From positions 42,463,446 to 42,527,445 of the forward strand of contig JAKTNV010000001.1 of NCBI GenBank assembly GCA_022747635.1: a stretch of DNA of 64,000 nt, given 5' to 3'. The notes under the pieces are model-generated. The model ran no database searches. It saw only the letters and a list, made by a program, of their open reading frames with translations, and was not told the DNA's origin. The position numbers were made by a program, and so were the translations under genes. Below, piece by piece: positions 14,221 through 24,145 of the stretch (position 1 is its first letter; every line of letters begins with the position of its first letter). Source of the DNA: Hetaerina americana (Eukaryota > Arthropoda > Insecta > Odonata > Calopterygidae).

Positions 14221-15478
14221 GAGAGTTTTAAGAGAAGACAAAAGAAACTTAATTGTTTTTCGAATTATTCTCCATGACAATCAATACACTTTTGAATGAG
14301 CTCGAACCAATTTCGTAACACCTTTTCCACTCCGATTGAGGTACCTCCAAAATATGGTTTTTGAATGCATTAACGGCTTCTTCAGACACCGAAAAACGCT
14401 GGCTGGCCACGCATTTTTTTCTTTATAAACGGGAGTAAAAAGAAGTCATTTGGTGTTAAATCTGGTCTCTAAGGAGGATGACCTATCTATTCGAGGTTTT
14501 GGCACCTATATAGGTAGTTATTCCCGCCGATCTGTGAGAGAGATCTTGCATTGTCATGATGAAGAATAATCCTTCGTTGCCGCTTCTTTTTACGTATTTC
14601 ACCACGCACTTCTGGCAAACAAATGCTCGTTAAACATTCAGAATTCACGATTCTGCGTTACTGCAACGTTGGTATGGTTGCCTCATGTCCAGTTATTCTG
14701 AAGAAACAAGCGATCATTTGCTTGGATGTGATTCGTGCTCGAATCACTTTTGTCGGGTTTGGCTCGTCTTGGAAGACCCATACAGTGAATTGCTGTTTTG
14801 TTTCGGGCTTATACGCATAGATTCAAGATTCGCCACTTATTCAGTTGTTGTTTACAGATTTTGATGCACCGCGATTGTATTTCTTGAGCATTTCTTCGCA
14901 ATAATTGACACGAGCATCTTTTTGAGCTTTTGTCAAATTATATGGCATCCAACACGAACACATTTTTTTCACAGCTAAGAGTTCATACAATATCTTATTG
15001 ATGCTCGTCATACTAATCTCCAAGGATGCTTCAATCTCACGATAAGTCACATAAAGATCTTCATTTACTACTTCTTGCACAGCATCAATGTTTTCCGGCA
15101 CTACAACTGATTTCGGACGACCTTCACGACTTTCTTGGTTGACCGAACGACGGTCATAATAAGGTTCGTAATACCAGCGTTTCACAGTAGCAAAGGATGT
15201 GGCTGCATCTCTAAAAGTGGAAGTAAGTTGATCGATGCGCTCCTGTCTTGATAATTCACGTCAAAATTCGTAAAAAATCATCGCTGGAAAGTGTTCACGA
15301 TCAACTCCATTTTTTCGCGGAGACAAAATTTTCTAGTCACTGTACACAATACAAGTTATGAATAAACTACAAAATGTTCGGAAAAAAGTTTGTGTCAAAA
15401 GGGTCAAACTTTCAGATTGAAAATTCAGCTGGCGCCTAAAGCCGTAAGTGTTGTCAAGGCTTAAATATAAAACTCTTG
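14221..15478 (-). mobile_element. mariner-like transposon, family B copy 1 (inactive)
   Basis: The element reads on the minus strand. Its right end is CAAGAG-type next to TA at 15479-15480; its left end begins after TA at 14219-14220 and seems to lack about 40 bp present in the second copy. An uninterrupted stretch at 14841-15185 encodes the second helix-turn-helix and linker, including GRPKSVVVPENIDAVQEVV and a WMPYNLT motif (WVPHNLT-like). The catalytic part follows with PETKQQFTVWVFQDEPNPTK. Where mariners have GDESW, this copy reads GES then a stop, so the first catalytic aspartate codon is missing. Further stops and frameshifts follow. Length (about 1.26 kb) is normal for mariner. It is nearly collinear with 34679-35969. 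Confidence 0.85.
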
Positions 15479-16184
15479 TATTTTGATTATGTGTTTCGCC
15501 TTAAGCACCTCATTCCTGAGTTTCAGTTGAGGTCGATAAAAGTTTTCAATAAAAAATCTTCTATGAATGCGAGAGAGTTTTCCTGATTCTGATTGGCTGA
15601 ATGGTAAGAGCGCTTTGGCTACCGGAGCAGTTGCTTTTCACTGGGAAAATGCCCTTCGAGGGTCGAAGGGACCTTTCAGTTCCAAATCTATTTAAGAATT
15701 GTTGTCTCCATACATTATAGCCACCTATTCGCATGTTTTACGTCCATGTTTTGAAGGACCCCGTAGAGGGCCTCCAACCCGTGTTACCAAATTATGAACG
15801 TGTCATCAAAGTACCTTGTTTATTGATGGTTTGTAAATCATACATTTATTGATAGATCTTTTACGTGTTCTGAAGTCTTGTACCCAGCAATTTAGAATCG
15901 AAAAATATCTCAATAAATATATGCCAGCTGTTTTCAGGCAGGTAGGCAGGTTCAATACAAAATAAATTATTTTTCGATGAAGTGCAAATAATAATGAAAA
16001 AATGATGCATGTAGTATTATAGTTGCCTCCACAGGAACTTAGTGCCATAAATAAGTAAATTGGTAACAACAATTTTCCTTGTTCAGCCCGAAGGCTATTT
16101 GATGTGGTGACTTAAAGCAGAGCCTAAGATGGAGCCCTACTCTTGGCTGGAATAAATTCATTGCTATTCTTTATATACTTCATG
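15479..16184. other. Spacer with a weak tRNA-like fragment
   Basis: About 15595-15640 reads GGCTGAATGGTAAGAGCGCT, which resembles a tRNA A box and D arm, but I find no matching B box downstream. It could be a decayed SINE head. Nothing else is recognised in the interval. Confidence 0.3.
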
Positions 16185-16745
16185 TGCTCTATACCCACTC
16201 CTACTCCCTTCTCTCACATCAGGACGCCTTGTCCCCCAGGACTGAGGCCACCCTCTCTCGCATTTGAGACTAATGTACCTTTCGCCTTGCTCCCTCTTCC
16301 TCAAATGTTTCCTCGTCTTGATCACGAAATTTGGTTCGATCAGTGCCTTTTCCCTTTTCTCGAGACCCTACCTACTCATCCCTCCCACTTTATACTCCAC
16401 CCTCACAGATTCCCTCTCCAAAACCTCTTCGGATATAATTCCCTCACTCCAATTCTCCCATCACAGTCGCCTCTCCTCAAACCCGTCCAATCTCCTTTCT
16501 CCCCATGCCTGGACGCCTTTTCCTGCCCTCGCTATTTACTACCTAATCTTCTTTCTCCTCTTTCCGTTCCAATATTCCATCTTCCCGCACCACCACCATC
16601 TCCACCTTCCCCTCTCACTTGCTCTCCTCTCCCGCCCAAACTCTCCCGCCCCGTTGAAGCGTGGAATTTTGAGCCCCAAAGACCCGGGAAGACGTCAACG
16701 CAGAAATATTCCACTATATGTTCTTCTTTCCCTCTCTTTTATTTT
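16185..16745. other. Pyrimidine-rich tract
   Basis: The plus strand is C/T-rich for about 560 bp. The 205-codon plus frame across it (16143-16760) and its frame-shifted neighbour (16264-16857) consist mainly of Pro, Ser, Leu and Phe and have no domain. I regard both as compositional. Confidence 0.6.
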
Positions 16746-17225
16746 TTTAAACCGTCGTAAAATTGGATATCATTTCATAAAAAAGGAAAAAAAACCGAAG
16801 AGATATCACCCTTCCCTCGCTCATCTATCTTCAATGTCCCGTAGTTCACATTTATAGTTCTTCAGAAGCGATATTGGATCTACCCGACACGCTAACCTGG
16901 TGTATTCCTCAAAAGTTCACGCCTCTTTTCACCCCTAGACACCGTGTCGTGGCAAAAGAAAAACGCTGCGAATAAATCGTAAGAGGGAACGAGGATAAAG
17001 AAATACTAAGTCTAATTGTCCGGCTCTCCGACTGGTCGTACTTCTCCTGTCTCCACCATTCCCTGCCCCGCGCTGCAACCTCTTTCCTCGTGCGGGGAAT
17101 TTTGCACTTTATTGCTCGGGATCAATTTCACTCACTATTCCCGGAATCGTACCCACTTTCGTTTGGTACTCTCGTGCCTTAAATCCGTATCGAAATGCCA
17201 GGCATTCTGTTCCAACCGAACGTTC

Positions 17226-17274
17226 CCAACTCCTTCACCCCTCCACCCAATTTATGGAGGGGTGAAGGAGTTGG
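17226..17274. repeat. Perfect 20-bp inverted repeat (hairpin)
   Basis: CCAACTCCTTCACCCCTCCA at 17226-17245 is followed, after a 9-nt AT-rich loop, by its exact reverse complement at 17255-17274. A transcript of either strand would fold into a GC-rich perfect 20-bp stem. It may be a small snap-back duplication in the pyrimidine-rich region or part of a longer hairpin RNA; sequence alone does not decide. Confidence 0.9.
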
Positions 17275-17329
17275 AGGACCACACCAACTCCCGGGAAACC
17301 ATCGCAGTCATTGCCGCATAAACCGTTTT

Positions 17330-18340
17330 ACGTGCCTTTTTGCTTCCATCTCAACCCGCTCGCATCCTAAGTCACCACTACGCACTTCCATCTCCGCCTT
17401 CTTTTTCTCATTCTGCTACTCATGGCTCCCCACTACTCCTCAAAGCCCTCACCCGTCCTGCGAGCCGGGCCGCCGCGTTCCGGTTGCTCCTCCCGGTTAG
17501 TCTCCCACGTAAACAAACCCGGCCACCCAAACCGACCCGAGCTTCGTATACCCCCTTCCTCCTCCCCCTCATCATTTCGTTCCACGTGCCCCCTTCGCTC
17601 CCTTCCCGTATCGTATTTCCTCCCACCTCCCTCCCCCCCAGCCCCCTCTACTCCTCTCACTCTCTCTCTCACTCACTCTCTCTCTCTCACCCTCCCCCGC
17701 CCACGTCCCCTCGGTCCGTACTCCTCCGCCGCCACCCTCTTCGCCCACCTCCCTCTACGCCTCCCTCCCTCTCCTGCGGCATTGATCACTTTGCGGCTTC
17801 AACCCTTGCTTCTTAGCGAGTGGAAGTGGGTGGAAAATGAAAACCGGGCGAGGGGTGGGAGGATAAGGGTGGTGACGGCGTGGAGGTGGGAGAGTGATAG
17901 GGTGGAGGGGAAGGGGTCGTGGGTCTGTACAAGATGGTAGGAGAGGGGGGGCTGGAAAAAGGATGAGGGAAAATAAAGAAGGAAGAGAGCCGGAGAGGGG
18001 AGGGGTGAAAAGGGAGCAAAAGTTTTCAAGATGTTGAGGGCAGTGGGAGGGAATGAGGGAGGGTTGGCACGGTCGGAAACACTTGGGATGGGGTGCAGAA
18101 GGAAGGTATGTGGGAGGGAAGGCGAGAGTAAGCCAGAGTAAGAGAGAGAGAAAGTGGGTAGGAGGAGGGAGACGGGGAAAAAGAGATAAATAAATAGATG
18201 GAGTTGGGAAGAGAAGTAATGCTATTGAATGGGTTAAAAGGTGCGCAAAGGGAGATGGTTTTGGGAGTATAGGAGAGCGGAGGATGGAACGAAGGTGGGT
18301 GACGTGAAGAGCGATATAATTAGTGAAAGGGAGCAAAACT
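17330..18340. other. Strand-switching pyrimidine/purine tract
   Basis: 17330-17815 is strongly C/T-rich on the plus strand, including (CT)n-like runs near 17655-17695. At about 17815 the bias flips, and 17820-18330 is strongly G/A-rich. Open frames of 158-193 codons occur on both strands (17340-17816, 17422-17940, 17755-18336) but are composition-driven. The polarity switch takes only a few tens of bases. Confidence 0.8.
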
Positions 18341-19364
18341 ATTAATCCGTTTTTTCCTCTATTCTTCCCCCACGATAGGATTTGAGGGCGCAGTTGAAAG
18401 CGTTAATGAATTGCCTCTCTCTCTCTACCCAACATGCCTCGGCCTTTTTTTCTCTCACACTTTTTTCACCTACCTTTCGAAAAGGGAAAAACGAATCAAA
18501 ATTCTGAATTTTATTCGGAAAATCTAATTTCCGGCGTGGGAAAAAATAAGTATACTAAGGTTTTTACTTAAAATGTGAAGAGAACCCGCGGAGAATTAAT
18601 GCTTTTCGGATTGAGAAGGTGCCTTTGAGAGCTGTTCCGGCGCAAAGGCACAAAACATCTGGTTCAGTGAAACTTTCAAAAGGAAATTGGAACTCAGGGC
18701 ACTTGCAAGCATGATTCTTTTTCCTTATGTGTTGAGGTGCTCATGATTTGAGGAACAAACTTTGATTAATAATAATTTGGCTACGGTTTCTTCTCTAGGT
18801 TTTCGCCTGTCTTTCTTAGGCGAATAATTAATCACCTACGACATGAATCAGGATACCATAAAGCTATTTATTGAGCATCTATTATTCTTTTGATCATTAC
18901 TCGTGAATAGATCTTGTTTTAGCATTTTAATGATACAAAAATTGTTTTTGAAAAACAGCGAAGTTATTCTAAGATTTTACTTTTATTTAAATTTTTCTAT
19001 TTTAACTATATTTTTTGTAGTTACAATGTAAACATTTTTCTTTTGCCCACAAGAACAGGTGACACTATTATACAACTTTTAAAGTACAATCAAGGTTCCA
19101 CCCCAGATAAAGAACCGATTTTTATTATAATATTTTAAGTAGACTTAAATAAATCCGCATTATTGAATGTTTACCTTTAATTATTCTCGCTAGTAAAAGT
19201 GATTTATTCTGAATAAAGAGGCGTGAAAGGTATACGTGAGATCACTCTAAATAAGGAAACTGCTGTTTTTGTTCTTTAAATTGCCCACATATTTAAAAAT
19301 GAGCTTAAAACTTTTCTGTATTCTCACACAATTCAATTGTTCAATATTGCCAATTAGTTCACCA
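18341..19364. other. AT-rich region with a possible minus-strand poly(A) signal
   Basis: No gene is seen. TTTATT at 19203-19208 is AATAAA on the minus strand, about 157 bp downstream of the stop codon of the candidate exon at 19365-19763. The remainder is plain AT-rich sequence. Confidence 0.35.
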
Positions 19365-19763
19365 TCATTCGAAAATATTGGGATAACGCTCAAACGGTAA
19401 CCAATGTCGATTCATAGAATGATTGTAAATTATTCGACAAATGTGGCTTGGGTGGCGGCTTGGGGCACAAAATGCTCCAGACTGCAGGTCGTGGCGGATG
19501 TAGGCGTCAAGTATGCCATAGACCGCGGATCCGAAGAGATTCCGCATTCCTCCAGGGAATTGAACTCTGAAGTGAGGCGGGTAAGTGGCGTCGAGAGGCT
19601 TGAAATGACACTCGCGATTTGTAACCTTGTCCCGGGAATTGATCGTGAAACTCTGGTTTGGAGCCAAGTAGAAGGAATAAATCAGAGTTTGCGTCATATT
19701 TGTAAGGATATTGGAGCCTCTTCCGCTGACCTTTAGCTGGAAATCCAATCGTGTAGAGACCCC
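19365..19763 (-). CDS. Candidate 3'-terminal exon of an unrecognised host gene
   Basis: This minus-strand frame of 132 codons is flanked upstream by a TTCAG acceptor (AG at 19765-19764) and ends in TGA at 19367-19365. In this frame third positions favour C/G (runs such as CTC TTC GGA TCC GCG GTC and GAC GCC TAC ATC CGC CAC GAC CTG), unlike the AT-rich surroundings. An in-frame TGA just upstream of the acceptor means a protein would need an upstream exon. The peptide has two N-glycosylation sequons (NMT, NQS) and several cysteines, suggesting a secreted or extracellular region. Segments include FQLKVSGRGSNIL and SAVYGILDAYIRHDLQSGAF. A minus-strand AATAAA lies about 157 bp past the stop. I cannot assign a family. 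The antisense 110-codon frame and an alternative minus frame overlap it. It could also be a pseudogene or an old transposon exon. Confidence 0.35.
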   Translation of the reverse strand, partial: GVSTRLDFQLKVSGRGSNILTNMTQTLIYSFYLAPNQSFTINSRDKVTNRECHFKPLDATYPPHFRVQFPGGMRNLFGSAVYGILDAYIRHDLQSGAFCAPSRHPSHICRIIYNHSMNRHWLPFERYPNIFE

Positions 19764-20149
19764 CTGAACCGGTGTTCATTACATATCTGAGGTCGTCAGA
19801 TGTGTAGTGAGTAGAATATTCGGGTAGAGTTTTTTTCAGATAAGAGTGTGTGTGTCAACAAGTCAACAAGTGTGTTCGTCAAATAGTGAGGTGTCTCTTA
19901 AGTCCTCATTATCAATTATTCTTACTTGAAATGAAGATCATGTTAGAGGTGGAGATAAAAAAAGGAGGTAAAAGAACCTGAACTATATTGTATCGGTACG
20001 TACTTGCAAGTACTTGCAAGGAATTTGATGATAATAATAAAAATGTTATCTGTAAAGTATTCAAGCAAACATAATGTCAAGGAAACAACATATAGTCATG
20101 GACCAAAGTTTAATAGGATAAAGTCGCTGAATATCATCACATTAGTCCA
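19764..20149. other. Spacer, nothing recognised
   Basis: Short AT-rich spacer. A tandem of GTACTTGCAA-like units occurs at about 19998-20020. No gene is supported. Confidence 0.5.
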
Positions 20150-22132
20150 AGAACACACATGATTATTTGAACTGAAAGCTGGTTATCCACGGAAATCCTC
20201 GACAACAAAATGTTACTAGAATTTTTTTGCGTTTACAGAAATGACAGGGTAAATATAATCATGGCCGTGTTTTTATTGCAGTTGATAACATGCGCCAGCA
20301 GGGCTGAGAGAATTCCAGATAACGGCTGGGAAAGTGTTTGGTACTCAATTTAAAGTTCTCAATCCAAATAAATATATGTATGCGTATTTTACAGGCCACC
20401 GAACGATTGAGTTAATTCAATATTAGAACTAGATAAGCAAATCAAAGGTTGCTCATCCCAAAACAACGGGCGATACACAGTAATCGGAGGAAATTTAAAT
20501 ATCTCATCTATAGATTGGAGAACATATAGTTAGTATAACGACAAGGAGTGAAGACAAAGATAACTGTAAGTCACTTTTATATTCTTAAACTACTGACATG
20601 AAATCACTTTAACAGGTAGAGGCCGTAATATTGGAATTTATTCAGCGAGGAACGCATCCTTAGGCGTCTTAAATACAGAAATACTAAAAAGTGGGCGACC
20701 GAAAAATGGTAAGTGCTAACTATTCTCTATTTGTGGTAAGAAACATGAAATTTGATAGAAAATTGTACTTGTTTAAGATCGGGTGCTATAATGGCTAAAA
20801 ATTCGTGTTACATCTAAATTTGTAAATTTTAAGAAAGAAGCTCACATAATAAGTTTGATGGTACGTGGAACCACAACCTTGACATCACTTATTTAGCAGT
20901 CAACAGGCTAATTTTAAGTAAATTCATAAAATATAGCATGAAACCTATGTGGAAAAAAGCGGGAGTTAGAAAATCGTTAAAACGTCAAAGGCTAATTTAT
21001 GCCAAGATATAATATAAACGGAATGGTATCTCCAGTGACAAAATAATGAGATCATTAATGATTATAAGATATCTAGGGCGAATGCCAGGAAGGAAATTTG
21101 AAAAGAGTTCAGTGAATCCAAAAGGAATAAGCTGAAATTTTAAACGAGAATCCAAAAGCATTTTAGTCCGCTGTCGGGGAAGCAGAACAAGAAAAGGAGA
21201 AAGAAATAAGGAGTAACAAGCAGCTCATAAATGGCCGACTTATTAAATTCCTTCTTTCAATGCATCATCAAATTTTCAAAAAAATGTCTCCGTTTGCTTT
21301 CCAAATAATTTCCGCCAACCGATCTTTGGAACTTGATTGAAAATAGTTGATAGAACAAATAGTCGAAAATTTCGCCGTATCTAGAAATTATATTTAAGAT
21401 ATCCATAATAGGTCACAAGATTCCCAAAGACTAGAAAATAGCCAGTGTAGCCATACCTACATTTGTAAGCGATGACAGGAAGAGACCGTGTAATTACATA
21501 CCTATGTCTCTCATATACATCATGCAAGGTCGTGGAACGCATGCTTGTTAATTCGATAATGTGGCATCTCGACAGTCAAGGGTTACCGATAGAAATGAAC
21601 CGCGATTTCAGAAATGGTAGATCCTGCAAGATACAAATTTTACTTTTTGCTCATGATTATTTGGGTCCGGGAGAAAATAGTATTCCGGTATACGTGGTTT
21701 TATAGTATTTAAAAAAGCTTTCGAGAAAATTTTAAAGAGCCGCTCACAGTGCTAAAAGTATAGGGCATAGGTATGGATATCCTAAATTGGAGAAAAGACT
21801 TTTTTAATCGTCAAGCACATATGGTGGTCATAGATGGTGTTGGTTGCAGGTTAGTAGAAGTGACTTCATGTGTCCTTCAGGGATGTCATTAAGCCTCTTT
21901 ACACCCCCTTGCGATGAAATCGGAGCGATTCCCTTTTTACGTTGACTAAATTAACTCCGCGATTGATAGTAACATAGGCTTGTATGCCGGCGACGCAGTG
22001 GTTCACGGAGTTACCCGTTGTCCAGAGGATAAATTAGCATTTGCAGGTGACCTTAATGCATGAGGACGTTGGTGCGACACATAAAAATCAGATTTAAAAT
22101 TATGAAAATCTGTTGTGATAACTTTTTGAATA
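20150..22132 (+). mobile_element. jockey/CR1-like LINE, 5' and middle part (interrupted)
   Basis: Endonuclease-domain remnants are readable: an ETWL-like start near 20178 with CVYRNDR downstream, then TVIGGNLNISSIDWRTY (about 20478-20530), corresponding to the GDFN...IDW motif. A basic linker near 20980-21180 follows. The reverse transcriptase starts with CKVVERMLVNSIMWHLDSQG at about 21520-21590, then RNGRSC (21604-21630) and the DGVG/VEVTSCV region (21830-21880). The YADD box reads YAGD at 21982-21993, so the first catalytic aspartate is gone. Numerous stops make it non-coding. The frame stops at 22131-22132, where a mariner has inserted, and resumes at 22867. Confidence 0.8.
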
Positions 22133-22866
22133 CGAGTAGTTCTGTCCTGAACGACTACATGGGAAGGCCCAGAGTGTTTGTTCAGTAAAGTTTCACAACA
22201 ACAAAGCAGAATTTTTGCGCCATTTCATTACCATGGATGAAACATGGGTACATTGCTTCACACCCGAGACAAAAGAATAATCAAAACAATGGATTCAAAA
22301 GGCAGAACCAGCTACAAAGAAGGGGAAGACCGTTTCATATGCAGGCAAGGTCATTGAGTCCGTTTTTTGGGATGCGCGTGGGATAATTTTCATTGACTAT
22401 CTTAAAAAAGGAAAATCTACCAACGTCGAGTGTTACGCAAACTTATTGCAATGCTTGAGCGAAGAAATCAAGCAAAAGTGGCCGAATTTGGCTAAGAGGA
22501 AAGTGTTTTTTCATCAAAATAATGCACCAGCTCAAAAATTCGTCATTGCAAAATTCATGATTCAAATTTAAATTGCTACCTCATGCAGCCTATTCGCCAG
22601 TTTTCGCCCCCTCGGATTATTTTATGTTCGTAAACTTGAAAAAATGGCTCGGTGGTCAAAGATTTTCCAACCGTGAAGAATGTCGGCAGTTAATGGCTAT
22701 TTTGAAGAGCAAGGCAGTTGTTATTATAAAAAGGGTATCCAACTTATTGAACATCGCTGGGAAAAGTGTATACAGCTGAAAGGAGATTATGCCGAAAAAT
22801 AAACACATTTTTCCCAAAATATTTGTGTCTTCTTTATTGGGTCGGGTATTTCTGGGATTACCCTCG
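22133..22866 (+). mobile_element. mariner-like transposon nested in a LINE (5'-deleted, inactive)
   Basis: The element is flanked by TA on both sides (22131-22132 and 22867-22868), the usual mariner target duplication. The 3' end reads ...GATTACCCTCG and the 5' end CGAGTAGTTC, a degenerate inverted repeat. The helix-turn-helix half is missing. The remaining plus-strand sequence starts just before the catalytic domain with DETWVHCFTPETKE, then AGKVIESVFWDARGIIFID. The second motif reads HQNNAPAQ, where mariners have HxDNA, so Asp is Asn. After a frameshift the third reads YSPVFAPSDY, where SPDLAP is usual, so Asp is Val. The C-terminus (22573-22779) includes LKKWLGGQRFSN. At 734 bp it is about 0.55 kb shorter than a complete mariner. 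It is dead as a transposase source. Confidence 0.85.
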
Positions 22867-23030
22867 TACTGCATCAAAAATACCGAAAAAAAGTTTAGAC
22901 TTAATTAAATACTTAGGCGTTATCCTTGCATACGACTGCTCTTGGGTTAAGCATATATTGGGAATAAATGGACAAGCTAGCGAAAACTTGTAATGAGGAA
23001 ATATTGACGAGAAGGTTAAATAGCAATGTT
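22867..23030 (+). mobile_element. jockey/CR1-like LINE, continuation after the nested mariner
   Basis: Immediately after the mariner, TASKIPKKSLDLIKYLGVI and then LAYDCSWVKHI match the region that follows the YADD box in jockey/CR1-type reverse transcriptases (a YLGV...W..HI block). This directly continues the sequence ending at 22130 (KSVVITF), with one base of frame slippage. Coding similarity fades after about 23000. Confidence 0.75.
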
Positions 23031-24119
23031 TTCTTTCGATGCATGCACAATGTGCTGATACTAAATGAGACCCTCATGAATTTCAATTGATGCCGAATAG
23101 GTGCAGCCTAGAGTTACTAATTTCAATAATTAATTTTATAAACTTTTTAGCGCATCTGCATTATCAGAGAAAGTAGGTAGGGAATCATTTCCGGAGCAAA
23201 GGTCAATTTCAAATTAAATTTATAATATGGAAGCATGTATCTTTATTGATGATGCTGGAATTATATTATTGGACGCATTGCATTACGGTGGGAGGAATCA
23301 TGACAGGAAGATTAGGGGGATTAAGTCTAGAACTGGAAGTCAAAAAAATGCCATTTTTCCTGCGAGCAATAATGGATCAGAATAACAGGAAGCGACCGCA
23401 CGAGGGGAAAAGAGCATACATATTTTTTTCATATTCTAAATAGCCTAATACATTACCATTATTTCATCTACTGCTACTTTTTTCCCTTGTTGTTACTACC
23501 AGCTTCTCTCTTATGCGGATATAAATATATCTTACTTAGATACCGTAGAGTATGTAATTGAATTTATCATAATCAACATTATTTGAATCGTTTTACAAAT
23601 AAATTTTAATTAAGAATTATGGAAAACTTAATTCTTGATATGCACCTGGTGTTGAATCTTATCACATACCGGCGGTGACTTGCAGAGTACTATGTATGCA
23701 TTCTTTTAACTGTGGTAGTTTTTTCAAAAATTTTTCATCGAATTATATCTTTGAGAACCATAATTTCGGCACATATAAATACATAACACTAAACCATAGA
23801 ATTGGAGAATGGGAGTATTAAGCCATTTGTCCACCATTTATATTTGAAATTACTATTTTCATCTTCTTAAACCGCCATTGATTCCTAATCATTGACGTCA
23901 CCTTTTAACCTGAGATGAAAGTACCTAAATAAGTAAAGGAAAAATTATTTCATATTATTCTGGGTAAAGTTAAACCTCAAAGAGTATATTTTAAGGTTTT
24001 CGCGATTGATTATCTTTTAGCAATAATTCTGCTGCTAATGCGAAAGTAAGTTTAGCACCTAGATTTTTTACACGCTCCCGAAATGTTTAAATTGAGAGAT
24101 TAGCAATGACCTGCGGTGC
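23031..24119. other. AT-rich spacer, nothing recognised
   Basis: No gene or repeat is supported. A 65-codon plus frame (23246-23443) has no recognisable motif. Confidence 0.5.
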
Positions 24120-24145
24120 AATATATATATATATATATATATATA
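24120..24145. repeat. (TA)n microsatellite
   Basis: Uninterrupted alternating A/T directly abuts the left end of the mariner at 24146, so the transposon inserted into a TA dinucleotide of this array. Confidence 0.95.

Noticed and set aside
15595..15640. tRNA gene or SINE
   Set aside because: Only an A-box-like segment is present. No B box or body was found.
16143..16760. 205-codon plus-strand frame
   Set aside because: Polypyrimidine artefact, Pro/Ser/Leu/Phe-rich with no recognisable feature.
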